Shown in pieces: positions 24,201 through 37,015 of a stretch of 64,000 nucleotides of DNA. The stretch is from NCBI RefSeq assembly GCF_000006565.2, contig NC_031474.1, positions 1,240,001 through 1,304,000 on the forward strand, written 5' to 3'. Below the pieces are notes generated by a model, which was not told the DNA's origin, did no database searches, and saw only the letters and a program-made list of their open reading frames with translations. The stretch is from Toxoplasma gondii ME49 (Eukaryota > Apicomplexa > Conoidasida > Eucoccidiorida > Sarcocystidae). Within the stretch, counting starts at the first letter, position 1; each line of letters opens with the position of its first letter. A program made the translations under genes and the position numbers.

Positions 24201-27200
24201 GGATTTTTGCAGAGAGGAAAGCGAGGAGAAGTCCAGCGAAGCGAACTGGCGGACGCAGTCGAGCAGTTCTCGGAAAGGTCGGGGGAGAAACTGTGAAGCC
24301 CAGGCGCCACCAGACGCGTATGCGCGCGAAGAAGCAGCCGCAGAGAAGACATGTCGCCCAAGAGACATGTCAGGCGAAGAAGGAGACGAAAGGTAACCTG
24401 CAGACGCATGAAACGAAAAAACGAAGTGCAAACGCTCAAATGCAGAGCAAAGGACTGGAGATCCTGAAACAGTCCGTTCTTGAGTGCTCGTTTTCGACTG
24501 CTTGACTGCAACTCTTCGACGTCGACAAAATCAATACCTTTACTAGTCGACCAGATTCTTGTTTCACATGTAAACCTCTCCAATCAAGTAAATGCCAAGC
24601 GCTTAAAGAGATGTTCTGCAGAACCATGGCGCCTCAACAACAAAACCCCACTCAGACGCACACTTACACAAAGACATATATACATACATATACATATATA
24701 CGTACATATACATGTATATACATATATGCACATTTATATATATATATATATATTTACATATATATATACATATATACATATATATCCACATATATGCCCA
24801 TATGTGTATATATGCACATTTATATATATTTATATATATGTATATATATGTATATATGTATATATATATATGTATATATATGTATATATATGTATATATA
24901 TGTATATATATGTATATATATATATGTATATATATGTATATATATGTATATATATGTATATATATGTATATATATATATGTATATATATGTATATATATG
25001 TATATATATGTATATATGTCGAGGCAGAAACACAGACAAACACCTGGAGAGGCGTAGACACTCAAATACATTCAGATATGCATTTCTGTATATCTGCAGA
25101 TGTTCATGTAGCCAGATCGAAGTGTATACTTGAGTGGAACGTGAGTACAGCGCAAAGCGGCGTTTATGGACGGCCGCTGAAAACATGGGAGCTGCTGTGT
25201 CTGTGCACTGAAACGCGGAAGAAAGCAACCAGACAGACGAGAGAGCTTTCTGAAAGGCTGAACGAAACGAGGGGGACGAGGAATGGCACAAAGACAAGGA
25301 AGGTGGACATTCGACTGAAACAGGGAGGCTTTTACCTTGTCAGGCTTCGGCCAGTCTTTCTCGTACAGCATGCGTCTGATCAAATCCATTGCTCGGCCTC
25401 TTAGCGCCTCAAACTTTGATCTCCAGCCGTCTCTTCCCTGTGCTCTCTCGCCTTTTCTCTCGCGTTCTTCCTCTTCTCTTTTCTCCTGCATCCGACCTTC
25501 CTCTTCTCGCTCTTTCAACCTGCGACCTGCAGCCTCCTCCCTGCCGTCTCCCTCTGTTTCTTCTTTCGCTGCTTCTTCTTTCACTTCCTCTTCTCTTTCT
25601 CGAGGCGCCAGGGAGTCTCTCTCGACGTCGCGAAATGGACAGAACCTCGAGAGGAGAGAATGCAAAGTCGAGGGCGCCGCGCCATGGCCCCTGGGCGGCG
25701 GCCTTGGCGACGGGAGGTCGGCGGATCGCTGCAGCGACCAGCCAGGCGAACTGGAGTAGTGGAAGGAGAGAGACGCCTCACGCAGACACCGACAGATGTG
25801 CGACAAAGCAGCGTTGCAGGCTTCCAATGATACGGAGGGCAACGCGCGAGGTGAAGAAGAAAGCGAAGAAGAAGGAGGCGAAGCAAGCGGAGAAGATGAA
25901 GACTTCGGGCCATACGGCGAAAAGAAACAGGAGAGGTCAGGAGATATATTTGAGATACAGAGAGGACACAAAGGGTGGGGAGGAAGTGTGTTCGTCGTTT
26001 GCGTCCAGCGTCGATCAAGAGGCGTCTTGTCTTCTCGAATTCCATAATCTCCGCTTTCGCCTGCCCTCCCTTCTCGTCGTCCTTTGCATCTGTCTGCGTC
26101 CTTCTTCTCCCCAAACTGAGAGCGCGCGACTTCCACGACCTGCAGCGCAAGCGCTGAGAGCCCAAGAGCCTTGTAGCCTTCTAGAGCCATGTGCACAGCT
26201 CGATGAAAGGCAAGGTCTTCCAGTTCGCGTTCGTCGTTTCTGGATCTTCCTATCGTTTCCTCTCTTCTCTCGCTCGTTGCCTCTCCGTTCTCCTTCTCTG
26301 TCGGTCGCGTCTGCGCGGCTGCTGTCGTCGGCTTCGTCCTTGTTGTGGGGCTCCTGTGGTGAGGCGGTCGGCTCGGTCCGTCGGCGTCTCTTTCACCTTT
26401 TCTCCCCGTCGTCTCGCCGCCGTTTTTGTCGCGTAGTCGCTCCTCTCTCTCCCGTTTCCGTCTTTCTGCGAGACCCCAGAAGAGCGAGATGAGCAGCGGG
26501 AAGTCTCGCCAAACGGCTGCATGCGCCATGAGGACCGCGACCGCCACCGGCGCCCTCACACGCCGCTCGCCAATCCACTCGCACTGCACGGCCGAGGAAA
26601 CGCCAGACGACGGAGACACAAGAGACGCAGAGGAAGACAAATCGCAGGGGAGAGGAGAAGAAGAAGAGGGAGAGGAGGAATACCGGCTGCAGTGTGAAGA
26701 CGAGTTGCGGGAGCAGGTGGATGGAAAGAGTGACGAGGAAAGAGAAAGCGACAAAGGCGAGGACCGCGGCAAAGCGCGCGCCCAGCGCATACGCGCTCGA
26801 ACGCGAGCTGAAAGCATCAGGTGAATGCGCCAGTTTCGGCGGCGCCGTCGCCTCTCGCGTTCCTCCAAGAACTCTCTCCACAGCTGTCGACTCTGCAGAG
26901 AGAAAGTGAAGCTCCGGTTGTCTGACCTTCGAGTGAGAGTGGATGAGGACGCGCGGTTTGCGAGCTCGTCGCTCTCAGCTTCCGGCTGCACTGCCTCGGG
27001 CGGCGGCGTTGGGAGACACGCAGTCATTCCCCGTCTCACTAAGCGCCTTCGTTCCACTTGCGCGCGACGCAGAACGTCTTTGGCAGGAGAAGTAGCCGAA
27101 CTTCCTCTGCAGAAATGCAGGAGAGCGGCCTCACAGTTCTGATTCTGTCTAATCAGTGCCTCAGTGAAAGAAGCGAACTGGAAGGGAAGGGGAGGCAGGG

Positions 27201-30200
27201 TCTTCGTCGAGAAAAACAACGGCTGTCGACGCCATCTCTCATCTCCTCGCTCTTCTGTACAGTCTGTTGCTCTGTCACTTTCACCTTCTGTGCGTTCCTC
27301 TCTCTTTTCTTCGTCTCTCTCTGACATGTCTTCGCTCTCGAGGACTTTCAGCTGCGGCGGAGAGCTCCCCTTCCCAGCTAGACTCAGATGCGGACTACCT
27401 GTGATCTCGCGGCATCTCTCGCCTTCCTCGTTTTCCTTGTCCGGCGCAGGGCAAGTTCGCGGCTTTCCTTTTCCATCTTTTCCTGAGTGTTCTGCGTCTC
27501 CTGGCTCCCTTCTCTCTTCCGGAGGTTCTCCGTCTCGTCCTCGACTTCTTCTCTCGTCTCTTCCTGAAGGCTTCGTCGCGCTGCAGTCTTCTTCTCCCTC
27601 GTTTCTCTCTGCTAGCTTTTTCTTCTCTCCTCTCGTCTCCTCTAGCTCTTCTCTCAGCGCCTCTCTCCGGGTCTTCGCTTCGAGTCTTCTTCTCCACTGA
27701 AGAAAGAATGTCGCATCACTCCCCCTTTCTGCATGCACAGTCGAGGCAGGCTCCTCCCCAAGGCTCGCCGAACAGAAAGGAATCTCGTTCTGTCTCTCTC
27801 CAGTTGTCTCCTCTAACTCTCTCTTCAGGGTCTCTTCCTTCAGCTTCCCGCCCTCTTCCTTTCCATTTCTGCCCTCTCGCCTTACATGCTCTCGCTCTTC
27901 GTTTCCTTCCTCTCCCTCCCTCCGCTGTCTCTTCTGCGCCTCTCCTTCTCTGCTCTTGTCCTCGTCTTCGTCTTTGCCCGCTTCGACTCTGGGGTGGACA
28001 GAGGGGAGCGAACTCGAGAGCACAGAGTCGAGAGCGAGAAGAGCAACTCGCGGGAGGTTTGCTTCTTCAAAGAGACTCACAACGAGGCCTTGGAGGACGC
28101 AGTCGACATGGGGAAGGTCGTTCAGAATTCTTTTAACAACAGAACGGCATTCTTCCTCCTCTTCTCCTGTCGCTTTCAAAAACATCTTTTCTTGGTTTCT
28201 GCGCTTCTGCTCCTCGCCAGCTTCGTCGCTGTTCACCCACTGTGAGGAGACCCTGGGCGAGGCGCGAGTTCCTTCTTTCTCCGGCTGCAGAAAGTCGAGT
28301 GTTTCTGCCGTGAGTTCCATGAGAGAGAGAAGTTGACGAAGTCGCGAGTTTTCCTCCCTTCTTGCCGGCCGCAGTTCGCTTCGTCCTTCCAGGCTTCGCT
28401 TGCCCTCGGCGGTCGACGTCACTCTGTGAGCTTGAAGCGAACTGTTTTTTTCTGTCCTTTTCCTCTCGCTCTCGGTCTTCTGACTGTTCTCGCCTTCGCC
28501 TCGCTCCTCGGAAGCGACGCCTGCCTCCTCTGCGCGGTCCTCGCCTTCGCGGAACGCTCCTCTCTGGAGTCGTTTTGCTCTCCCTTCGTCTCCTCCGCTC
28601 TCTTCGATGTCGCGGTGTACTGCAAGCTCCCCCAGGAGACTCGCCACAGCTCTCAAAGCCTCGAGGACGCGCTGTGGCGAGCGGTGGAGGGCGCGCTCAC
28701 ATTCCACGAGCAGCGACAGAGACTCAGGCAAGGCCGACACAGAGTCAGCTGAGGAGAACGAAGAAAACGGCCGACGATAGGCAAGCGCATGACGAAGCCG
28801 CGCGTCGAGCGAATGAGGAGATACAACAACATATGAGACGCCCGGACGCGACACCCAAGTCGAAGTGGACGACAAAATCTCTTTTGTTCGCTTGCCTTCC
28901 TCCTTCTCCCTCTCGCCTTTCTCTGCTTGGTCTCTCCCTTCCTCACCCTCTGTCTGTCCTCCGTTGCCTTCTTCTTCTTCTCTCTCTTCTCCTTCTTCTT
29001 CTCGCTCTTCCTCTTCAGACTCACACAGAAAGGCTTTCCACCGAGTGTTGATGGCTTTCTTCAGCGCCGGCCTCGTGAGTCTGAGCAGCGCGAGGGCCTC
29101 TCTTGGCCGAGCCTCCAGGGCGAGAGCGCGCAGGACCTGTTCTACCACGAGAGCGTCTTCCGGCAGAGCGGAGGAGGAGAATCGACGAGCGAAGCAGAAG
29201 CGCGAGTTCTTTTCTCCTCGTGTCTTCTCGAATCCGCTCCCTGCCTCATCGGATTCGGTGCTTTTCTCTGATGCCGGCCTTGTCTTTTCTGGGGACAGCC
29301 GACAGGCGAGAGACGCCTTCATGCCGGAGAGGCAAGATACAGGAACGCCGTCTCTCTCCTGAGGCGCTGTGGAGTCACATCCGCTCGAAAGGACCTGGAG
29401 AGGAACGCCTTCTCTGGGCAACAACTTGCGACTCTCCAGAAACTCCAGACCCCCCACAACAGCTTCTCGAGTCCTCCCGCCTCTCAGGTGGGCGTCTGCG
29501 ACTGCCGCGACTAGCAGCGCCCTCGTTTTCTCTCTCTGCGAAGGAAGCAAGTCCAGGTCTTCGCTGGCCGCCGTCGTCGCGCTTCTCTCTTCCCCAGAAG
29601 CTCCGAAAAAGGAGACCTGTTTTTCTGGGTGCCCACGCGCCGCCGCGACTCTGCGCGCCTGGAAGGCTTCTTCGCGTCCGCGAGAAGAGAAAACGTTTTC
29701 TCCGAGGAACGCGAAGAGCGGGAGAAACGCTTCGGTCTCTTCCGGACCTCTGTCGCTCGACGTTACGCGCCCCGAGCGGCCGACGGCGCGGCTCGCGCTC
29801 ACGAGGGCAGTACAGAGAGCCTCGGCGTTCCCCAGGAGAGACGCCACGGCCGTCCAGAAGCGAACTGTCTCCGCAGCCGACTCCGAGACCTGCGAGATCC
29901 AAAAGAGCGGAGAAACGATGAAGAAAGGAGAACGAAAACTGAGACTCACGAAAGGCTGGAGGATACCGCAGGCACCGCGCAAGCTGCGGGCGAAGGAAAC
30001 GCGGCGGCACAGCGGGGAGACCAGACTGGAGTCGACGCGCGGAACAGAGTTCCACAAACGAAAGAGAACATGCGAGACTTGAACAAGAAAACAATTCGCA
30101 TGGCTTGGTGCAGGGCAAAATGCACACACAACCACAAAAAAGGAAGAAGAGAGAAGAAGAAAGGAAAGAAGAGAGAAAAAAGGAAAGAAGAGCGGAGAAA

Positions 30201-33200
30201 GGAAAGGCAAAGCGGAAGAACGAGTAAGAGTCTTTCGTAGGTTGGACGTGGAGAAGAGAAGCAAGAGGGCCGCAGATGCACGGGGAAGGCGACAGGCGAG
30301 TTTTTCCTTCTGACTGGAGAGAGAGACTTTCCTCGCCTCTGTGTTCGTTTTTTAGAGAGTATTCTCAGAGAGTCGCACCTCGACAGTTTTCTCCCAGAGA
30401 CGCCGGCCCACAGTCCAAGCTCCGACTCTCTGTGCATCCACTAGCGCTCGAAGGTACACTGCTCCACAGATCGCCCTCTCAAAATCTCTTTCTTCTTCCG
30501 CGTTTTTTCCTTCTTCTCCACCCGATTCTGCCTCTTCTTCTTTCCTTTGTTCTGTCGCTCGCGTCGCACTCGTCCTTCCACTCCACGACGCTCCGCCTCT
30601 GTCCGCCTCTGCGCGGCCTCCTTCACAGAGTCCGACGCAGAACCGCGCGAGCCGCGGATGGACCGAAGACTCGCGGCGCGGCCAAGCGGAGAGAGAACCG
30701 GAAAGAGGAGAAGACGAACAGTGAGGAGAGAAGGAACAGGGCGAAGAGGAAGAAGAGCGAGAACGCGCGAGTCTTCGTTCTGGCCCGGCGCGAGGGACTT
30801 CGTCTCGTTTTCCAGAGAGAACGAGAGGCAACTTGAGGAGTCTCTCGATCAGCTTCGAGGCGAGGGCCGGCGAGTCTGCAGTTCGCAGCGCGAGCAGCAA
30901 ATTGCAGGCGCGGCGCTGGACGCGAAGCTTCACAGGGACGAAGGTCGCTGAGAGGCAAAGGAATGAAGGCACACAGACGAGGGAGGAAACTGAGGATCTT
31001 CGCCTGCGAGACAGCAGCGTCGACGTCGAGCAGAGAAGTACGCGTTTCAGAAAAGGGAGACTTGAACATCACCGAGCAAAGAGAAGAAAGAAGCGACAGA
31101 GAAACGCAGTTCCCAAATCTCGTCGAACCACAGAAAGAGGGAAGAGTTGAAGAACAAGGAATCGAAAAAACGAGAGAGCCAGAACTCAGTGCGCCAGAAG
31201 AGACAGACCGACTTTGACGCATACCTGGCGTAGTCCAGAGAACAGGGAAACGCTGGGAGGGAAACCTGCTCTCTTCTTTAGCTCCTCGGTCTTCCCCACT
31301 GAATCCCGAACTCTTCAAGCGTCGTTGCAGCGCCTCTCCTCGCGACACTCTCTCAGCGTCTCCGTCCGCTTCGCCTCGACTGCTCTTCTCCTCGCCGATA
31401 CCTTCCTCGCCGTGATGGTCACAATTCTCTTCTTCGCTGCGCTGTGGTCCTTTCACCTTCTCTCGCTTCTCAGACGAAGCGCGCCGCGTTGCACAACTTC
31501 TGCCAGGCTCGCTGGCGGGTGCGTTCTCTCGGCCGCCGTCTTCGCCTTCCCTCCTGCCTGCTCGTACGCCCGCACGTCTCTCTTCGGCCTGAAGAGCGTC
31601 GCCGTTCTCTGTCTGCAGCTGTCGCAGCAGCGCCTTGCTTCGTTTGATGCGCCGGCGAAGTCGTTTCCTGTGGTGTCGCCAGAAGGCTTGCATGCGGTGG
31701 TGGAGCAGCGCAAAGAAAGGCGGGAGAGAAGCTTGCCAGTCTCCTGCCTTCCCCCTTTCCAACCTTCTCGTTTCTCTGAAGCAGAGAGAAAGTCTCTTCG
31801 CCTCTCCCGCCGAGTCCTCGAGGTCTGCGCCGCGTCTCGCGCGCCTGTCGCTCTCGCGTTTCGCGACGCTCCACGGGAAGAGACGCGACTTTCTCGCGCT
31901 TGCGAAAAGAGCGCTTTCCTCGTCTCCGACCGACTCCCCGTGAGAACGTTTTCGTCGCGTTCGGCGTCTTCCTTCGCTCCGCAGGTCCTCAGAGAAAGCG
32001 AGGAATGTGGCGAGCTGCTTCTCCGCCGTAGACAGGTCACAGAGGAAGGCTGAGTCTCTCTTCTTCATAAACGCTCTCGAAAAAGAAGAGAAATGCAGGG
32101 AAGAAGGACATAGATCTGCCTCGCTCTTCAAAGCTGCGAAGCCCATCCGGACATGTCCCCCGTCGCCTCTCGTTTCCTCTTCGCCGCACGATTGGCCTTC
32201 GCTCCGAGCTTCTCCGCATTCCCCCTCCGGTTCTCTCTCTCGACTCCTTGCCGCTTCACAGAGAGTCGGCGACGCCGTCTCCCCCGCAGATGCCCGGGAA
32301 GAGGAAACGTCGCTGGAGTGCGCTTCAGACGCAAAGGAAAACGAAGAGAGAGAAGAAGAAGGTGAAGAAGAAGAAGAAGAAGGAGAAGAAGGGAGATTAC
32401 TGACGCTCTGTGTGACCTGCGTTGACCCTGGAGGTAGCTGTGGAGAGACGGCGGCTTTCCTGAGGGCGTAGAGGCGCCCGAGGTAGGAGTGGAGGTGATA
32501 GAAGAACCTGAGAAAAGAAAGCAGAGACAGACAGCGGCGGCTGCCAGTGGAACTGCGAGCGCTGCAAGGGATGCAGACAGTTGTGTCGAAAGAAGGAGAG
32601 CAGAGACACAGGGAGAAGACTAGAAATAGAGGTTTCTGAAAAGGGAAGAACCGAGAACTTGAGCGAAGCACGAAGTTGAGGAGTGAGACGAGAAGAGCAG
32701 AAGAGCACCGCGAAGAGCAACGACCAAGAACGAAGCAGCCGTAGAAGCCCCCGATGACGACGCCAAAAAGACAGAGGTAGATACACACTCATCCATCCGT
32801 TTTGCATTGCAAAGAGTCGCTGGACCTTCGGTGAACTCGGTCTTCGTTTTCAGTGGAACGCGTTAGGCCTGTAGGTGCGATGAAGCCAGACAACTCGAGC
32901 AGACAACCTAGCCGTCGATGCACGATCGCAGTCGAATGCGCAAGAGCGCAAGGACGATGCACAGAAGAGCCAGCGAGTCCCCGGCGGAAGAAAACGAGGA
33001 TGCGGCAGCAAAGGCAGACAGGAGACACCTACTGCTCCAGCTGTCTGTACACCCGAGCCTCCTCCGACAGGCTCGAATCAGGCGATAAGCGCAGGAGGGC
33101 GAGAGACAGAGAGAGAAGCGACGGTGGCGGACTGCGAGCACAGAACCTCCAGAGTCGAAGAAACTCCCGCCGGCGTCTGGAGAGAAACATGCAAGGCGCA

Positions 33201-34817
33201 AACTGAGACAAAAAAGGTGAGAGTCCCAGGCTGTGAAAAAGGAGAAAACGTTAGACAGCAGAGAGGGCGACGAGCTCGGGGGGGAGGCACTTTTGGAAAA
33301 CGCCCAGGAAAAAGAGTAGCAGCAGAAGCGCGAATCCGACCAAAAAAAGGCGGAGCTCTGCGCTCTTTATTCTTTTCTTTCAAGCTGCACTTGGACTCTT
33401 TCCTCGAGCGTTCCCGATCTGGAAAGAAGACAATCGACTGACCATCTGCGGAGGGGGGAGGGGAGGAGGCAATTGTGAAAAAAAGATCCATACGCGAAGG
33501 TCCGGCTGAGACTCCGCATCGGCGGAATCGCATGGTGCTTTTGTTAGAACCACCGAATGAAACGAAGGCAGAAATTCGAGCATTTACACCCCCCCCCGCA
33601 AGAGAGAGAAACTCGAGAGAAAGCGAACGACGGGGAACGAAGACGCCTGTCTGTGTCTCTCTGCGTGTGTGCCTGTTTCTTCTCTTCTGAAAAAACGCGG
33701 GAGCTGTGAAACGCGAAAGCAGGGAAGTCTGGAAATGGCATTTCGAGGGCAATGGAATTTCTTCGTTTTCTTCTCGTTCGCTTTCCTTGCTTTTTTTGTG
33801 GGAAGCTCACCTCTTCGTCGGGATCAATCGATCGACACCTTCAACCTTCAAGCCCCAGCGAACTCGATTGCCTCTGGGTCCTCTTTGTACTCTTCTCTCT
33901 CCCTTCCTCCACCTCTCCTCGCGCTTTCCTCCCTCCCCCTCTCCCTCTCCCTCTCTCGGCTTCCTCCCTGCTCCTCTCCCTCCACGCTCTTCATCTCCTC
34001 TTCCTTCTCCTTCTTCTCTGCCTGCCTCTCTGCCTTCTCCTTCTTCTCTGCCTGCCTCTCTGCCTTCTCCTTCTTCTCTGCCTGCCTCTCTGCCTTCTCC
34101 TCCTTCATCTCTTTCTCCCTCTACTGGATGTCGCACTCCTCTGCTGCGTGCGTCTTCGCGTTTGCCTGTCTGTTTCTCTATTTTTTTTTCTCTCGAGGGG
34201 AGAGATGGCTGCGAATAAGAATTTCGTTTCCGATACCGCCGAGCGCGGATCAGCTGCCGGGAGAGTCCGCGCCCCGCGCAAGAAGACGCAGGCTGGAGAG
34301 AGGAAGAGAAGCAGAGACTGAGAGGAGAACGCAGACGGCGGACAACTGCGGCAGGAGATCCACGCTGGCGAGCTGCAGCAGATGCATTGTAACGCGGCGA
34401 CGGAGACAAGGAAGGAGAAGTGGAGGAAGGAGAACGAAAAGAAGAAAAGGACGGAGAAGAAAGGAAAGAAGGAGAGAGTGACGGCGACCCAGGCAGGGAC
34501 AGGAAGGCGTTGGAGCAGAGAGAGACGAGAGAGGAAAGAGCAGCAGACTCCGGAGAAGGAGGCGAGGGAGAGAACAAGCGCCCCTGGCGAGCTTGGAGAC
34601 TGCAGGCAGGGAGAGGAAAGAACAAAGAAACTCGAGACACTCCGGCGGGAGCGACGGAGTGCCAAGGCCGCGGCGCGGACCTCGGGGTGTACATACACCC
34701 CAAGCAGCTCGCATGTGGTGGAGAGCGGACGAAGCGGCTCTGCGAGGACTGGAGAGAAGCCAGCAGGGAGAAGAGAAGAAGAAACAAGGTCGGCAGAAAA
34801 GGCTGAAAAGAACGCAT
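21288..34817 (-). CDS. Very large PPR-like helical-repeat protein with signal peptide (about 3156 aa, 8 exons)
   Basis: Exons: 34817-33811, 33176-33033, 32507-31225, 30947-30379, 29889-25336, 24397-23093, 22663-22516, then a tentative last exon 21748-21288. All phases agree. An alternative last exon (22358-22345) would end the protein after four more residues, at about 3007 aa. The N-terminus is a signal peptide ([20 protein letters not shown]) followed by a Ser/Pro/Arg-rich stretch, which resembles a bipartite apicoplast leader. Many predicted helix pairs follow. The clearest crosses the exon 5/6 junction: [18 protein letters not shown], then [16 protein letters not shown], then a third helix [16 protein letters not shown], which matches the PPR pattern of helix, PD-V-T-Y/F, helix with a G-D turn. 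Others include [18 protein letters not shown]. Between them lie Glu/Lys/Arg-rich inserts. I infer an organellar RNA-binding factor. Function and import are unproven. Confidence 0.72.
24673..25018. repeat. Large AT microsatellite (TATATATGTA/CATATATA) in an intron
   Basis: About 345 nt of nearly pure TATATATG/CATATATA sequence lies inside the intron between exons 5 and 6 of the PPR gene (24398-25335). A shorter unit repeats with longer TATATATAT blocks at regular spacing, giving a higher-order period. Tyr/Ile/Val-rich open frames in this stretch on both strands are products of the repeat, not genes. Confidence 0.9.
34005..34100 (-). repeat. Coding tandem repeat, 30-nt period ([10 protein letters not shown])
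   Basis: Three nearly identical 30-nt units (plus strand CCTGCCTCTCTGCC..., starting at 34021, 34051 and 34081, with a partial copy before) encode a ten-residue Glu/Gly/Arg repeat near the end of exon 1 of the PPR gene, downstream of the signal peptide region. Frame is kept. Confidence 0.85.
34684..34701. repeat. Inverted repeat GGGGTGTA-CA-TACACCCC
   Basis: Eight-base arms flank a two-base centre. It lies inside exon 1 of the PPR gene, where it encodes part of CMYTPRS. It shares its core with the palindromes at 17283 and 39270. Confidence 0.75.
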
Positions 34818-36963
34818 CTTCCTTAGGCCATCTCTAGGGAGAAGTTCTTCGGATCTTCCCCAGGTGGAAGTTTGAGGAGACAACCGGGAAAGAGTCACGA
34901 GGCGCGGCAGGTCGGTCGCGACTGGGCGAGGACGCAGAGACTTGAAACGAGAGAAGAAGAAAAGAAGATGAGAGGACTGGAGAGAGAGAGGGCAGACGCT
35001 AGAAAAGAGAGACCAGCAGCAAAGAGAGGCGTACAAAAAAGTGTAAATCGCCGGCGGTGTCTTGCAGGGTCCAGCCCTGCTGTCGCGACTCACGGCATCT
35101 CCATCTTGGCATGCAGTCCAGATCCTGTTTCGACACTTGAGAAGAGAGGAGAAAAAAGTGACAAAGAGAAGGGGGCAAAAGACGCTCTCTTCCGCGTCGT
35201 CAAAGGAACTGCGAAAACGTCGATGTGCATGCGCATGCAGATGCGCCAACGTCTCGCTGCGTTGACGCCGTGTCTGCATGTCTGTGTCTCGAGTCGGTGA
35301 AGAGAGAGAAATCTGGAAACATTCGTCTCGACTCACGTGGACATCTGAGTGTTCAGTTGAGAGAAAACGGCTTTCTGATTGAAGCAGTTTTCCTGCTGTC
35401 TCCTTTTCGTCGTTCTTTTCCATCTGGGCATGTCCGTCAGTGTGATGACACCCGCTAAAGCGAGTGTGGCTGTGTGCATGCGGTGCATAAATCTCCACGC
35501 GCAGAAGCAGAGACCTCTGTGCGTCGGTGTTTTCGTTCGAATGCGGTTTTTACTTTTTTCTTCTCCTCTCATTCGCTTCCTGTCTGCCATTGGAAACTGT
35601 GGGCGTAGTCCCGAATCGAGTGGAAGTGAAACTTTCTCGGAACACTCTAAAGAAGAACGTCCTAAGAAAACGCACCGCATTCCTGTGAGCAGGCCGTCTC
35701 TCAAGTTCCTTCTTGGACGGAGGGCGAGTTCTCTGCCCCCAGGAAGCGAAGACTGTTGAGCACTGGAACCTTTTAAACCTTAAACAGCCTTTTAAGCAGT
35801 TTTTAGACAGAATTACATCAATGTTGTTAACAGTATTTTGACAGCTTTTAGGCAGGCGTCTGTCGGCGTTTATGGCAGTATTCAATAAAGTGCCTTTTCT
35901 TTTTAGTGACAGCGTTTCATCGCAAGGGGGAACGCGACCCGAATAGTTCTTCGATGTACTGGATGCCGTCGACACCGTGCTAGCCAGCAATGTTTTGTAG
36001 TAGAAGGCCGTCAAGATCACTCGAGGCACAAGCTTTTTTTGAAAGCTTGAGAAGAGAGTGCAAGGCGTTACGGGCTGCGTAGATGCAAACATTTTCCCGA
36101 ATTCCTGAGCAGCCTTTGTAGCACGGCAGGTTGCAAAGAAGCCTCTAATCGCAGTCCTGTTTATCCCCAAGTTACAGTCTCGTTTGTGAAGAGCTCTTCA
36201 ATGGAATGAATTTCGTCGACAGCCAGGAGCGAATCCATTCCCTGGTGACACATGACCAGAATCGTCTTTCTCTGGGGCGTCGTCGTAGATTCTTGAAGTG
36301 CATTGTGCAGAAAGAGTTGAGAAGCTTTCTCCCAACGTTGCGAGACCCAGAGTTCCATTCGTACGTTTACTTCGTCCGAGGCACAAACAAGCAAGTCGTG
36401 GGCGAAGCCAGCAGGGAGAGATGCGACGCTCTTTTTAGCGAAGCTGAGGCTGCAGAGCAACGCAAACATTTGCTCTGACAAAGAGAGTCAAAATGCGCAT
36501 TTCTGCTGCACATTCGGGTGGACTTGTCGAGGGGCACAGAGGAGCTGACGGAAACGACGTGGAGGCGAATTCCGGATGTGCGGTACAGTGAGGCGAAAGT
36601 GACTCGCTGCCGACGGAAAGAACGCTTCGTTCTAAGTTTTCTTGCAGAGAGAAGGCGTCCAGCGCAACGAACAAGTGGAAGAGTTCTTTTCCTGCTTTCG
36701 CTCTGACTCAAATTCACGGTCACCGTGGCGTCTCCAGTCTTCTGGAGAGTCCGGAAACCTCAGGACTGAGAGAACGAAGAAGACCTCTGTTTCTACTCAA
36801 GTAGATGCGACGCCGGCGTTTTTCTCGCCGTGAATCGAGTGTGCACTTCTGCTCCTAGACACGGTGTGATTTCATCCCGGGGACAAGCAACTTCACAGCT
36901 CTGACGTGCGAAGTCCCTGGACATGGGCGAATTCAACAGAGAAAGCCAAAGGATTCGCACATA

Positions 36964-37015
36964 TGAATATATCTATCTATCTATATCTATATATATATAT
37001 ATATGTATATGTAGG
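36964..37015. repeat. TCTATATATA microsatellite
   Basis: A run of ATCT units followed by TATATATATA lies in the divergent intergenic gap. Confidence 0.8.

Noticed and set aside
24480..25297. Tyr/Ile/Val-rich open frames on both strands
   Set aside because: They are translations of the TATATATG microsatellite inside a PPR-gene intron.
25389..26492. 367-codon plus-strand open frame
   Set aside because: Antisense to the 4554-nt PPR exon 5. The minus-strand frame is open across the whole exon and joins neighbouring exons in phase.
28362..29921. Several plus-strand open frames over 200 codons
   Set aside because: Shadows of PPR exon 5; Arg/Ser-rich with no domain or splice support.
33177..33202. 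Alternative acceptor TCTCAG at 33203 for PPR exon 2
   Set aside because: It gives the wrong phase for the helical frame. The CTCTCCAG acceptor at 33177 joins exon 1 (phase 2) to exon 3 in one continuous protein-like frame.
33669..34481. Plus-strand open frames of 170-270 codons
   Set aside because: Antisense to exon 1 of the PPR gene (signal peptide and Ser-rich region), which has a clean donor and phase-matched continuation.
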